Shown here piece after piece: positions 26,801-35,240 of a stretch of 64,000 bases of DNA; the first letter of the stretch is position 1; each line of letters begins with the position of its first letter. A model generated the notes under the pieces. It had not been told where the DNA came from. It saw only the letters and a list, made by a program, of their open reading frames with translations, and made no database searches. Both the position numbers and the translations under genes were made by a program. This DNA is from SHLQ01 sp964610745 (GTDB taxonomy: Bacteria; Actinomycetota; Acidimicrobiia; Acidimicrobiales; SHLQ01): contig CAZSYL010000004.1 of the NCBI GenBank assembly GCA_964610745.1, forward strand, positions 40,336-104,335, in the 5' to 3' direction.

Positions 26801-27538
26801 GTCATAGACGTCGACAAAACCAGCGAAGTCGAGCGTCTCTGCGTTCTTGATCGCCGGCACCATCAGCGTGCGTGAGCCGTCCCTCTTCTGCACATCGATA
26901 GCAATACCCAAACCAATCGCCTCGCGCCGAATGATGTTGGGCTTCCCATCGTCACCTTCCACGTAACCGTTGTTCATTGCAGGCACAAAGTCTGCTATTG
27001 CCCGCACCACTGCATAACCAATGATGTGAGTGAAGCTGATCTTGCCGCCGCGAGTACGACCGAGGTGGCCGTTGACGATCTTGCGATTGACCTCGAGGAG
27101 GCGGGCTGGGATATCTCGGAAACTGGTCGCGGTCGGAACGTCGAGACTCGCCTCCATGTTTTCAACAATCTTGGCCGAAACGCCGCGAAGTGGTTCGCTA
27201 CCCTCAGGAAGAGCGTGTGCTGGAGCGCTCGAAGCTGCATTCGAGGCGGTCGGTGCTGCTGGGATGTCCGCGCTGTGAGCTGGCGGTGCTGAGACCGGAG
27301 GTGCGGCGAGAGGAGCTTCGCTCGGCGCTGACAGACCGTTCGCCGCAGCCGCCTCTTGTGCCGCGTATGCAGGGGTCGAGTCCAGTGTTGTCATCGCGAC
27401 GCCCGAGCCCGGCCGGTAGCCAACGAAAAACTCCCGCCAGCTTGCAGAGACGCTGTCGGGGTTCTCGAGGTAGTCCCGGTACATCTCGTCGACGATCCAT
27501 GAGTTAGCGCCCAGATCGGCGCGCGAGGAAGAAGCCAC
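23834..27538 (-). CDS. kgd: Multifunctional 2-oxoglutarate decarboxylase/dehydrogenase (Kgd, E1o with E2-like domain)
   Basis: This 1234-residue protein has the actinobacterial layout. The N-terminal stretch WIVDEMYRDYLENPDSV leads to an Ala/Pro-rich linker (about 55-115), then an E2-like acyltransferase domain (about 115-360, with the DHRIIQGAES motif) and a thiamin-diphosphate E1 domain (INNQLGFTT, PSHLEAVDPVV, MAHRGRLNVLVN and the C-terminal QEEPENMGAW). It converts 2-oxoglutarate to succinyl-CoA or succinate semialdehyde in the TCA cycle. The latter product would connect with the GabD-like enzyme in this window. It converges with uvrD2 (28 bases apart). The start ATG 27538 is at the edge of an intergenic region shared with xthA. 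Confidence 0.96.
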   Translation of the reverse strand: MASSSRADLGANSWIVDEMYRDYLENPDSVSASWREFFVGYRPGSGVAMTTLDSTPAYAAQEAAAANGLSAPSEAPLAAPPVSAPPAHSADIPAAPTASNAASSAPAHALPEGSEPLRGVSAKIVENMEASLDVPTATSFRDIPARLLEVNRKIVNGHLGRTRGGKISFTHIIGYAVVRAIADFVPAMNNGYVEGDDGKPNIIRREAIGLGIAIDVQKRDGSRTLMVPAIKNAETLDFAGFVDVYDDLVRRGRNGKLTLDDFSGVTVSLTNPGGIGTVQSVPRLMPGQGAIVGLGSIAYPTAFVAADPAKLAEIGVSKVVTVTSTYDHRIIQGAESGLFLKAINELLVGEHDFYEDVLETMGVPYEAVRWRRDVNPVDDADSLVERQVKVNSLVNAYRVRGHLIANLDPLGLMDRSMHPELDPASYGLTIWDLEREFNVDSLLGPSASSGRSRMKLSDILGIMRDAYARTVGVEYTHIANPEEKRWIQEHVEGQSTEIDKDTQRHILSRLNAAEALEKFLGTKYIGQKRFGIEGAESTIPVLDALLSNAADANMTDAVIGMAHRGRLNVLVNIVGKDYGQLFEEFEGAITADAVQGSGDVKYHLGQYGSFTSREGNTIPVTLAANPSHLEAVDPVVIGMARAKMDAQDMIPGRSYPVLPLLIHGDAAFAGQGVVTETLNLSQIRGYKVGGTVHLIINNQLGFTTAPHAARSSEYSTDVAKLIQAPIFHVNADDPEACVRVAELAFQYREKFNKDVVIDLIGYRRHGHNEGDDPSYTQPLMYRAIEARRSVRMLYTEALIKRGDLTVDEAEQALDDFRARLQVALDTTRSVEHDPDIKAADPDPAVGVLPPADTKVDKATLDTVYSALSHKPDGFVEHPKLTNQFAARDAMFEAGEVDWALGELLAYGSLLHEGTSVRLVGQDSRRGTFSHRHSTLFDYETGEEIVPVAGAARDANLWIYDSLLSEYAAMGFEYGYSVERPDVLTLWEAQFGDFVNGAQIVIDQFIMASKDKWGEHSGLVLLLPHGYEGQGPEHSSARVERFLLLAAEDNVQIANVTTAGQFFHLLRRQMKRDVRTPLVVFTPKSLLRAKTTRSPVSSLTEGRFHETLEDPNPPAADEVTDLVFATGKVAVDAMARRDKTGSHALITRVEQLYPWPAEQVADVVAAHPNARRIVWLQEEPENMGAWNFVKGRLYERHGDTHKIQRFSRPESGSPSTGSARIHAQEQDLLLGRLFG

Positions 27539-27670
27539 GACGCCAGCCTAACGACCTGTCCAAGCCGTGCCGGGAACATCCACGAGATGTTCACCTCTCT
27601 TGATGAAAAACAACCGCGCTTGGGTGCGCCAGCTCGGCCAAATTGCCACGCTGCGCGCTAGCGTTGCTCG

Positions 27671-28444
27671 ATGCGAATCGTCACGTGGAATGTGAACTCA
27701 CTCGGCGTCCGTCTGGACCGGGTTACCGAATGGATCGAGCTCTTCTCGCCCGACGTCTTGTGTCTCCAGGAGACCAAACTGGGAAACGACGCGTTTCCAC
27801 ATGATGTTTTCGCGGACATGGGATACGAAAGCGCCCACCACGGTCAGGGGCAGTGGAATGGTGTCGCGATCATCTCGAAGGTGGGTCTCGATGATGTCCG
27901 ACCAGATTTCGACGATGGGCGCGACGAGCCGGACCCCGATGCCCGAATACTGTGGGCCACCTGTGGCGGCGTTCGCGTCGCTAGCTGCTACGTGCCAAAT
28001 GGACGTTCACTCGACGACGATCACTACACCTACAAACTCGATTGGCTCGATCGGTTGGCGGTCGACCTCGAGCGGAACGCTGATCCAACAGAGGATGTCT
28101 GCGTCGTGGGCGACTTCAACATCGCACCCGACGACAGAGATGTTCATGACCCCAAAGGCATGGTCGCAGTGACCCACACCTCACAAGCAGAGCGGGACAA
28201 ACTTGCTCGGCTCAAAGACTGGGGGATCACGGACCTCTTCCGTGATCACCACGACGAAGCCGGGTTGTTTTCGTGGTGGGACTATCGTAACGGCGACTTC
28301 CATAAACGACGGGGCATGCGAATCGATCTATTGCTCGGGTCCAAGAGTGTCGGGAGCCGAACGAGCAGAATCTTCGTGGATCGAAATGCGCGCAAAGGTA
28401 AACAACCAAGCGACCATGCCCCCGTCGTCGCCGACCTTCGTTAA
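27671..28444 (+). CDS. xthA: Exodeoxyribonuclease III
   Basis: This 257-residue endonuclease/exonuclease/phosphatase-fold enzyme removes nucleotides 3' to 5' and cleaves at abasic sites in base-excision repair. The family motifs are in order: WNVNSLGVR near residue 6, CLQETKL with the metal-binding Glu near 35, a GDFNIAPDDRD catalytic core near 150, and SDHAPVVADL at the C-terminus. Length is typical. The antiporter gene begins 9 bases after its TAA. It is divergent from kgd with 132 bases between starts. Confidence 0.95.
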   Translation: MRIVTWNVNSLGVRLDRVTEWIELFSPDVLCLQETKLGNDAFPHDVFADMGYESAHHGQGQWNGVAIISKVGLDDVRPDFDDGRDEPDPDARILWATCGGVRVASCYVPNGRSLDDDHYTYKLDWLDRLAVDLERNADPTEDVCVVGDFNIAPDDRDVHDPKGMVAVTHTSQAERDKLARLKDWGITDLFRDHHDEAGLFSWWDYRNGDFHKRRGMRIDLLLGSKSVGSRTSRIFVDRNARKGKQPSDHAPVVADLR

Positions 28445-28453
28445 CATCTACAG

Positions 28454-30286
28454 ATGAGCCAGTCCTTATTTGAGATACCGAACGTCTGGCTGCTCGCCGA
28501 TGAGAGTCAGCTTCCTCTCACGATTGGGATCATTCTGAGCCTCGGCGTTGGCGGCCAGTGGCTCGCCAATCGGCTTCGCATCCCAGGCGTTCTCCTCCTC
28601 TTGACAGCAGGAATCCTCGTCGGTCCGGTCTTTGACATCATCCAACCCGAAGAGGACTTCGGCGGCGAGGTCCTTTTCCCGGTCGTTGGCCTGGCTGTTG
28701 GACTACTGCTCTTCGAGGGAGGTCTTGGACTCAAGATCGATCGCCTTACCGAGGGGCGTTCGGTCATCCTGCGCCTCGTTACAGTCGGAGCACTTGTCAC
28801 GTGGCTAATCGGTTGGGGTGCGACCGCGTTGCTCTTTGATGTGAGCACCAGCGCCGCGGCGCTCATCGGCGCCATCCTCGTCGTGTCGGGACCGACAGTC
28901 GTGATTCCGCTGCTCCATCTGGCCCGCCCCCGGGAACCGACCGGCTCGATCTTGCGTTGGGAAGGCATCGTCATCGACCCTGTAGGGGCAACGCTCGCGA
29001 TCGTGGTGCTCGACGCAACACTGGAGAACTCGAACCCCGGTGCGGCAGCTCTCGACATCGGCATCACCCTCGGTGCGGGTGCGGTCGCTGGCGCAGTCGT
29101 TGCTGGCCTGGCCTTGTTGGCCCTGTACAAACACTGGGTTCCCGATCATCTACTGAACCCAGCTCTACTCGCCGCGGCGATTGTCTCCTACGCCGCAGCA
29201 AACCTGATCGCCCCCGAAGCGGGTCTGATGGCAACAACGATGCTCGGGCTCATTCTCGCCAATCAGCACCTCGTGCCGAACCATCACATCACCGCCTTCA
29301 GCGAGGATGTCGGTCACCTGATTCTCGGGACCTTGTTCATCCTCCTCGGAGCCTTGGTCAACCTCGACGATCTGTTGGACGTGCTCCCCCGCGCCGCCAT
29401 CCTCATTGCCATTCTGGTGTTCGTGGCCCGGCCCATCGCCGTGTGGCTGTCCACTATTGGGTCCGGAATGAGGTTGAACGACCGACAGTTCCTGTCGTGG
29501 ATGGCACCCCGAGGGATTGTGGCAGCGTCGGTAGCGACCGTGTTCTCCAACACGCTGATCGAAGAGGGCGCCGAGCCAATCCCCGAGCTCGTCCCGATCG
29601 TGTTTGCCACGGTCATCGTCACGGTTGCCCTCTATGGCCTCACCGCAACGTGGGTTGCCAAGAAGACCCGCGTGGCCAAGATTGAACCCAACGGAATCGC
29701 GCTCGTCTCGAACAACCGATTCGCGGTCGCCCTTGCTGACCAACTCGCGGCCGCCGAGGTACCCGTACTCATCATCTCGACATCTGCAACGGTGCAACAC
29801 GAAGCTCTGAACCACGGCCTGCTCGCGTACGACCGGCCGCTCGATAGTCACGATCTTGACCTCACCCTCGACGGGGTGGGTATTGCCCGAGCGGTCATCA
29901 TCACCGACGACGAGAACTTTGCAGCTCTTGCGGCTCACCATTTGGCCGAGCACCTCGGTCGAGCAAACCTGTTCCAGGTCAAGCCCGATTCCGACTCCGA
30001 TGAATTTGAGATTCGCGGCCGCAACGCATTCGGTGCGCTGACTTATGGCGGACTCTCCGCCGGGGCACGCGCGGGCGGCTTTCGTACGGTTGACGGTTCC
30101 GAGCTCGACGAGGCCGATCGTGCGCTCTTCTCCCTTGGCGAGAACCACACGTGTGCGCTGGTGAACGAAATGCCCGATCCAAACGCACGGGTTATCGCCG
30201 TTACGCCCGTGCCGTCTCGGACGCGCCGTAGTACCGACTCGGACGGCGATTCGAAAGCCGACGAAAGCACCGACGCCAGTCACTAG
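28454..30286 (+). CDS. CPA1/NhaP-type cation:proton antiporter with C-terminal nucleotide-binding-like domain
   Basis: This is a 610-residue membrane protein. The first 400 residues contain about twelve hydrophobic segments, with PVGATLAIV near residue 175 at the position of the transport aspartate motif (EGIVIDPVG). The remaining part is soluble and looks like a TrkA-N/RCK Rossmann domain (NGIALVSNNRFAVALADQL, ARAVIITDDENFAALAAHHLAEHLG) that could sense nucleotides or ions, followed by a charged tail (SDSDGDSKADES). It probably exchanges Na+ or K+ for H+. It follows xthA by 9 bases; whether they share a transcript is uncertain. Confidence 0.87.
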   Translation: MSQSLFEIPNVWLLADESQLPLTIGIILSLGVGGQWLANRLRIPGVLLLLTAGILVGPVFDIIQPEEDFGGEVLFPVVGLAVGLLLFEGGLGLKIDRLTEGRSVILRLVTVGALVTWLIGWGATALLFDVSTSAAALIGAILVVSGPTVVIPLLHLARPREPTGSILRWEGIVIDPVGATLAIVVLDATLENSNPGAAALDIGITLGAGAVAGAVVAGLALLALYKHWVPDHLLNPALLAAAIVSYAAANLIAPEAGLMATTMLGLILANQHLVPNHHITAFSEDVGHLILGTLFILLGALVNLDDLLDVLPRAAILIAILVFVARPIAVWLSTIGSGMRLNDRQFLSWMAPRGIVAASVATVFSNTLIEEGAEPIPELVPIVFATVIVTVALYGLTATWVAKKTRVAKIEPNGIALVSNNRFAVALADQLAAAEVPVLIISTSATVQHEALNHGLLAYDRPLDSHDLDLTLDGVGIARAVIITDDENFAALAAHHLAEHLGRANLFQVKPDSDSDEFEIRGRNAFGALTYGGLSAGARAGGFRTVDGSELDEADRALFSLGENHTCALVNEMPDPNARVIAVTPVPSRTRRSTDSDGDSKADESTDASH

Positions 30287-30330
30287 CGAGGCGTCGCCAG
30301 CCTTCGAGGTTTCGGGCTAGCCTCAACGCC

Positions 30331-32004
30331 ATGAGTGCCCAGTACATCTACACGATGCACAAGTTGTCCAAGTTCATCCCGCCGGATCGTGACATCCTCA
30401 AAGAGGTCAGTCTTTCCTTCATTCCGGGCGCAAAGATCGGCGTGCTCGGTGCCAACGGCGCGGGTAAGTCCACCGTTCTTCGAATCATGGCCGGTCTCGA
30501 CGATGACTACACCGGAGAGGCTCGTCTCACCGATGGCTACACCGTTGGCCTTCTCGAGCAGGAACCACAGCTCGATGACACCAAGAACGTGCACGACAAC
30601 GTGATGGACGGCGTCGGCGAGATTGCTGCGCTCCTGACCGAGTACGACGAAGTCCTCGCTGGATGGTCTGACCCCGATGCTGACTTCGAAAAGCTCGGCG
30701 ACCGCCAGGCCTCACTCGAGAAACAAATCGAAGCTGCCGGAGCCTGGGACCTCAAACGAACGGTCGAGATCGCCAGCGATGCTCTGCGCCTACCGCCCGG
30801 TGATGCCGAGGTGACAAATCTGTCCGGTGGTGAGCGCCGCCGTGTCGCGCTCGCTCGTCTTTTGCTCTCGCGCCCAGATCTGCTGCTCCTCGACGAGCCC
30901 ACCAACCACCTCGATGCAGAGTCGGTCGCCTGGTTGGAGCGTTTCCTCCAGGATTACGAGGGCACCGTCGTGGCCATCACCCACGATCGCTACTTCCTCG
31001 ACAACGCCGCCCAGTGGATTCTCGAAATCGACCACGGCCGCTGCTACCCCTTCGAGGGCAACTACACCGCGTGGCTCGAAAACAAACAGGAGCGCTTGAA
31101 GGAAGAGTCCCGCAGCGACGCGGCGCGCAAGAAGACAATCGCCAAAGAGCTCGAGTGGGTTCGCATGGCACCCAAGGCACGTCAGTCCAAGGGTAAGGCT
31201 CGTCTCGCCGCCTACGAGAAGCTCGTAACCGAGCAGAAGGAAGCCGAACAGCGCGCTGGAGAGCTCCAGATCCAAATCCCGGCGAACAACCGCCTAGGCG
31301 ATGTCGTGATCGAGTTCGACGATGTCTCCAAGGCATTCGGTGAGAAGCTCCTGATCGACGACCTATCCTTCACCCTCCCCCCGGCGGGAATCGTCGGTGT
31401 CATCGGCGCGAATGGTGCGGGCAAAACCACCTTGTTCAAGATGGTTACCGGATCAGAGGATCCTGACGATGGCGAGATCACGATCGGTTCGACGGTCGAA
31501 CTTGGTTACGTCGACCAGAGCCGAGATGCGCTCGACCCCGACGCGACCGTCTTCGATGAGATCAGCGGCGGCCACGACTTCCTGTACTTGGGCAAGCGTG
31601 AGGTTAACTCACGCTCCTACGTTGCGTCGTTCAACTTTCGAGGTGGCGATCAAACCAAGAAGGTCGGCGTCCTCTCCGGTGGCGAACGCAACCGCGTCCA
31701 CCTCGCCAAGGTGCTCAAGTCGGGAGCGAATCTGCTCATGCTCGATGAGCCAACCAACGACCTCGACGTCGAAACCCTTCAAGCCCTCGAGGCCGGCCTC
31801 GAGGAGTACCCGGGCTGTGCCGTGGTGATCTCGCACGACCGTTGGTTCCTCGATCGGGTGGCCACCCACATCCTCGCTTTCGAGGGCGACTCGCAAGTCC
31901 GTTGGTTCGAGGGCAACTTCAGCGACTATGAGGCGTTCCGTAAAAAGGAACTGGGCGACAAGGCAGGGCCGACGCGCATCAAGTACAAGCCACTCGCTCG
32001 CTAA
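30331..32004 (+). CDS. ettA: Energy-dependent translational throttle protein EttA (ABC-F)
   Basis: This 557-residue ABC-F protein has two ATPase halves and no membrane segments. The Walker A motifs are GANGAGKST (about 40-48) and GANGAGKTT (about 355-363), with signatures LSGGERRRVALARLLL and LSGGERNRVHLAKVL. Between them is the P-site-interacting arm/linker typical of EttA (KELEWVRMAPKARQSKGKARLAAYEKL, about 265-295). EttA binds the ribosomal E site and gates entry into elongation according to ATP level. The protein is typical in length. Tail-to-tail with the PP2C-like gene (8 bases). Confidence 0.96.
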   Translation: MSAQYIYTMHKLSKFIPPDRDILKEVSLSFIPGAKIGVLGANGAGKSTVLRIMAGLDDDYTGEARLTDGYTVGLLEQEPQLDDTKNVHDNVMDGVGEIAALLTEYDEVLAGWSDPDADFEKLGDRQASLEKQIEAAGAWDLKRTVEIASDALRLPPGDAEVTNLSGGERRRVALARLLLSRPDLLLLDEPTNHLDAESVAWLERFLQDYEGTVVAITHDRYFLDNAAQWILEIDHGRCYPFEGNYTAWLENKQERLKEESRSDAARKKTIAKELEWVRMAPKARQSKGKARLAAYEKLVTEQKEAEQRAGELQIQIPANNRLGDVVIEFDDVSKAFGEKLLIDDLSFTLPPAGIVGVIGANGAGKTTLFKMVTGSEDPDDGEITIGSTVELGYVDQSRDALDPDATVFDEISGGHDFLYLGKREVNSRSYVASFNFRGGDQTKKVGVLSGGERNRVHLAKVLKSGANLLMLDEPTNDLDVETLQALEAGLEEYPGCAVVISHDRWFLDRVATHILAFEGDSQVRWFEGNFSDYEAFRKKELGDKAGPTRIKYKPLAR

Positions 32005-32012
32005 GGCAGCGG

Positions 32013-32798
32013 TCAGGCTCTGGCTGCGGCCATCACAATATTGTCCTGGCCACCGGGGTTTCCATCGACACCGCTGAGCGCAAGGCCGACCACGCCGTTC
32101 ACGACGTCCAGCGGTTCAAAATCGACAGACTGCGCGATCTGATGGATGTGGCCGACCTGGACCGATGTGTCCTCGTGGCGGTAGTGGCAACCATCGATGC
32201 CGTCGCTGTACGCCATGATGAGTTCTCCGGGATTCGCCTCGAAGGTAAAACGAGTCCCGTGGCGTAGTGAGCCCCGTTGGCGAGCGCTCACGAAACGGTT
32301 GTCGTGCGGATTGACGCGCCGGGGCGGCCTATCTCGGCCGATGACCGCCAGAGTCGAGTCACCGAAAGAGATTCCGAATCCCTTTCGGCTCGCTCGGTCA
32401 AAGACCGCCACGAGAAGGGTGGTCTCTGAGTCGGTGCGGGCGGGGTCCCCTTGACGAAGAAACTCGACCATCTGCTGCAGGTGATCCACGCTGCTGGGTC
32501 GAACCTTCGCCCAAAGTTCGTGCAGTCGTTCGATCAGCATGTGACTGGATTCTGGGCCGTAGTGGGCATCGGCCACGGCAAGGCCGATCCAATCGGGCGC
32601 TGCGATCATGCACAGCGCATCCTCGTTGTCGACGTCCGGGTCGTACTTGAACTGCTTGCTCGGCGAGTCCGGATCCGCGCCGACGCTAATGGCCACAGCG
32701 GCCTCGCTTCCGACCGGGGTCGAGCTGATCGTGCCGTACGTGCCAAAGCCTTCGCCGAGGACGAGAATGCGGCCAAGTCGGGGGTCAGGCGAAATCAT
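32013..32798 (-). CDS. PP2C-like protein phosphatase
   Basis: This 261-residue protein has a PP2C-type pattern: DNEDALCMI near residue 56 and VADAHYGPESS near 74 in place of the usual VADGMGGH, a central FGDSTLAVIG, YSDGIDGC near 195 and a C-terminal GGQDNIVMAAA where the metal-binding DN lies. It should be a cytoplasmic Mn/Mg-dependent Ser/Thr phosphatase. The VADAHYG variant shows that the first metal loop is diverged, so activity is likely but not certain. Regulatory partners are not encoded next to it. Confidence 0.78.
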   Translation of the reverse strand: MISPDPRLGRILVLGEGFGTYGTISSTPVGSEAAVAISVGADPDSPSKQFKYDPDVDNEDALCMIAAPDWIGLAVADAHYGPESSHMLIERLHELWAKVRPSSVDHLQQMVEFLRQGDPARTDSETTLLVAVFDRASRKGFGISFGDSTLAVIGRDRPPRRVNPHDNRFVSARQRGSLRHGTRFTFEANPGELIMAYSDGIDGCHYRHEDTSVQVGHIHQIAQSVDFEPLDVVNGVVGLALSGVDGNPGGQDNIVMAAARA

Positions 32799-32894
32799 GA
32801 GATCGTGATCCTAGACCGTTCACGATCGCAGTGGTTAACGGGTACATCCAGCATCGAGTGCCATCCATACTTCGACGCTACGAAGCCGGTTCGA

Positions 32895-32912
32895 GCAGGC
32901 GTGGTCGCCTGC
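32895..32912. terminator. Hairpin without a T-tract
   Basis: GCAGGCG at 32895-32901 pairs perfectly with CGCCTGC at 32906-32912 around a four-base loop. It lies downstream of the zinc-ribbon gene (-) and upstream of the PP2C-like gene. It has no run of T on either strand, so terminator function is weakly supported. Confidence 0.35.
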
Positions 32913-32967
32913 CGCCAGCCGCCGAGCATCGGAAATCGCCAGACTCGGGCTGCGACCGAGACAAGAC

Positions 32968-33225
32968 TCAGTCCAGTGGCTTGCCAAACGGCTGCTTGGC
33001 TTCCTTGTAGCAGTCAGCGTGGTAGTGCTCGACTCGAATCCACTTGTTCTTCTCGTAGACGTTGCAGATCACTTGCTGGTGACGCATCTTTGCCTGGAAC
33101 TTCACGCGCTGATCGCAATGCATGCAATCGACCTGGCTTCCAGGTTCAACGAGTCGGGTTACCGCGCGGCTCACCTTCTTGATCTTGACGGGTTTGCCTG
33201 TTGCTGCGGTCTTTGCCTTTGCCAT
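32968..33225 (-). CDS. Small zinc-ribbon-like protein, unknown function
   Basis: This 85-residue basic protein has a lysine-rich first third (KAKTAATGKPVKIKK) and then a probable metal site: DCMHC at about 33-37, a later ICNVY cysteine at 54, and HADCY near 69-71. The spacing suits one zinc-binding knuckle pair. I do not recognise a named family, though such proteins are common as uncharacterised actinobacterial genes. It sits alone between a hairpin region and a palindromic repeat. Nucleic-acid binding is plausible from the basic tail plus ribbon. Confidence 0.65.
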   Translation of the reverse strand: MAKAKTAATGKPVKIKKVSRAVTRLVEPGSQVDCMHCDQRVKFQAKMRHQQVICNVYEKNKWIRVEHYHADCYKEAKQPFGKPLD

Positions 33226-33291
33226 GATTTCATAATCGGCACTCCGTGGTCGAAATAAAGCCCTACGCCTGCAATTTGATCCGTCCGGCCC

Positions 33292-33350
33292 AAAGGGGTC
33301 GTACCCCTATCCAACGAAAGGGGTCTGACCCCTTTTTGGAAAAAGGGGTC
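33292..33350. repeat. Dense GGGGTC/GACCCC palindromic element (REP-like, possible terminator)
   Basis: Three overlapping inverted repeats share the core AGGGGTC. These are AGGGGT-cgt-ACCCCT at 33294-33308, AAAGGGGTC-t-GACCCCTTT at 33317-33335 (9 pairs around one base), and GACCCCTTTTT-gg-AAAAAGGGGTC at 33327-33350 (11 pairs around two bases). The middle arm is shared by the second and third. It lies just downstream of cysC, so it may terminate the cysDNC transcript. The core resembles dispersed REP palindromes seen in many bacterial genomes; copy number here is unknown. Confidence 0.75.
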
Positions 33351-33383
33351 AGAGTAGATTGCGATTTCGTACCGTTTAGTGGG

Positions 33384-33977
33384 CTATTGCCCGGCTCGAA
33401 ACATCGCCAGGACCATCTCGGCCGTCGCCGTGGGGCCGCCCATATCGGGACGAAGTACAAGATCCGGGTCGATCGGGGCCTCGTACGGGTCCGAAATACC
33501 GGTGAAATTCTCGATCTTGCCTTCTCGAGCCAACTTGTAGAGGCCCTTTGGATCGCGCTCCTCGGCGGTTTCGAGCGGAGTGTCCATAAAGACCTCGAAA
33601 AACGGTACATCGGCTGCTTTGTGGATCTCGCGAGCACGCTCACGGCCCGCCCGGTAGGGGCTGACCAGCGGAACCAGCGCTACTACACCAGCGTCAGCGA
33701 ACAGGCGGGCCACTTCGCTCACACGGCGGACGTTCTCGTTTCGATCGTCGGTGGTGAACCCAAGGTCGGCGTTGATGCCGTGACGGAGATTGTCACCATC
33801 GAGCATGTACGTCGGTTGCTTCTGCTCGACGAGGAGACGCTCAACTTCGACGGCAACGGTCGACTTGCCCGACCCGGACAATCCAGTGAACCAAATGGTT
33901 GCACCGGAGAGTCCGAGATGGGTCCAGCGTTCTGTTCGATCGAAGTGACCTGGGTGCCAGACGACGTTCTCAGTCAC
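33384..33977 (-). CDS. cysC: Adenylylsulfate (APS) kinase
   Basis: This 197-residue P-loop kinase phosphorylates APS to PAPS for sulfate assimilation or sulfation. Walker A GLSGSGKST is at about 33-41, the DGDNLRHG motif near 60, and the APS-binding region FVDTP-like VFMDTPLETAEERDPKGLY near 130-150 is recognisable. Length is typical. It begins 3 bases after the cysN stop, in the order cysD-cysN-cysC on the minus strand, so CysN and CysC are separate proteins here rather than fused. A large palindromic element follows the stop. Confidence 0.95.
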   Translation of the reverse strand: MTENVVWHPGHFDRTERWTHLGLSGATIWFTGLSGSGKSTVAVEVERLLVEQKQPTYMLDGDNLRHGINADLGFTTDDRNENVRRVSEVARLFADAGVVALVPLVSPYRAGRERAREIHKAADVPFFEVFMDTPLETAEERDPKGLYKLAREGKIENFTGISDPYEAPIDPDLVLRPDMGGPTATAEMVLAMFRAGQ

Positions 33978-33980
33978 GTG

Positions 33981-35240
33981 TTATCCGGCCGATTCGCCGA
34001 GGATCATGCCAGCTGCAACCGTGCTGTTGGTCGCCTCGTCGACAAGCACAAAGCTTCCGGTTTCCCGATTACGACGGTATTCGTCGACGAACAACGGCAA
34101 AGTCGAGCGGAAGCTGATCCGGCCGATCTCGTTGAGTGAAATCTCCGTCGCTTCCTCGTCGCGGTGCAGCGTATTGATGTCGAGGCGGTAGTTGATGTCC
34201 TTGACCATTACTCGGCCCGTCCGCGAGGTGTGCTTGATCGCGTACTTCTTGCGAGGGGACAACGCCTGGGTCTCGTCCATCCAACAGATCATGGCGTCGA
34301 TGTCCTGGGAGACGATGGGCTGGTTGTTGGGACGACAGATCATGTCACCACGACTGATGTCGATCTCGTCCTCGAGACGAACAGTCACCGCCATTGGCGC
34401 AAACGCCTCGTCAACCGGTCCGTCGAGCGTGTCGATCGACTTGATGGTCGACTCGAAACCACTCGGCAGTACAACGACATCGTCGCCCGGTTTCATGACA
34501 CCACCAGCAACCGACCCGGCGTAGCCACGGTAGTCATGGTACTCGTCGCTCATTGGGCGAATCACGTACTGAACAGGGAACCGAACATCGACCAGGTTGC
34601 GGTCCGATGCGGTGTGCAGTGTTTCGAGGTGGCTCAGCAGTGATGGGCCGTCGTACCAGTCCATGTTCTCGGACTTGTCGACGACGTTGTCACCAACCAG
34701 AGCAGAAACAGGAATGAACGACAGGTCGGGAACGTCGAGGCGCATCGCGAACTCGCGGAACTCGTCACGGACCTCGTTGAAGGTCTCTTCGGAGTAGTCG
34801 ACCAGGTCCATCTTGTTCACGCAGACCACGATGTGTGGAATGCGCAGCAGTGATGCGATGAAGCTGTGACGACGGCTCTGCTCGATGACACCGTTTCGGG
34901 CATCGATAAGAATCAATGCAACGTCAGCGGTGGAAGCACCGGTGACCATATTGCGGGTGTATTGGGTGTGACCAGGCGTGTCCGCGATGATGAACTTGCG
35001 CTTCGGCGTTGCGAAGTACCGGTACGCAACATCGATAGTGATGCCCTGCTCGCGTTCGGCGCGCAGGCCGTCGGTGAGAAGCGACAAGTCAATCTCCATG
35101 CCACGCTTCTCCGAAGCCTTGACCGTGGATTCGAGCTGATCCTCGAAGATTGCTTTTGAATCGTAGAGAAGACGGCCGATGAGCGTCGACTTTCCATCAT
35201 CTACAGAGCCCGCCGTAGCGAAGCGAAGAATCTCTGACAT
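33981..35240 (-). CDS. cysN: Sulfate adenylyltransferase subunit 1 (GTPase)
   Basis: This 419-residue translation-factor-type GTPase drives ATP sulfurylase. It shows the G1 motif AGSVDDGKSTLIGRLL at about 11-25, G3 DTPGH near 90, NKMD near 145 and the domain-2 VLPSGFESTIKSI stretch. It works with CysD to make APS from sulfate and ATP. Its ATG overlaps the cysD stop by one base (TAATG), so the two subunits are translationally coupled. Length is the unfused CysN size. Confidence 0.96.
   Translation of the reverse strand: MSEILRFATAGSVDDGKSTLIGRLLYDSKAIFEDQLESTVKASEKRGMEIDLSLLTDGLRAEREQGITIDVAYRYFATPKRKFIIADTPGHTQYTRNMVTGASTADVALILIDARNGVIEQSRRHSFIASLLRIPHIVVCVNKMDLVDYSEETFNEVRDEFREFAMRLDVPDLSFIPVSALVGDNVVDKSENMDWYDGPSLLSHLETLHTASDRNLVDVRFPVQYVIRPMSDEYHDYRGYAGSVAGGVMKPGDDVVVLPSGFESTIKSIDTLDGPVDEAFAPMAVTVRLEDEIDISRGDMICRPNNQPIVSQDIDAMICWMDETQALSPRKKYAIKHTSRTGRVMVKDINYRLDINTLHRDEEATEISLNEIGRISFRSTLPLFVDEYRRNRETGSFVLVDEATNSTVAAGMILGESAG

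Noticed and set aside
29165..30283. Open frame of 372 codons on the minus strand
   Set aside because: Antisense to the antiporter gene, which has clear membrane segments; no motif in the antisense product.
33292..33350. A CRISPR array
   Set aside because: The repeats are overlapping palindromes without unique spacers, and no cas genes lie nearby.
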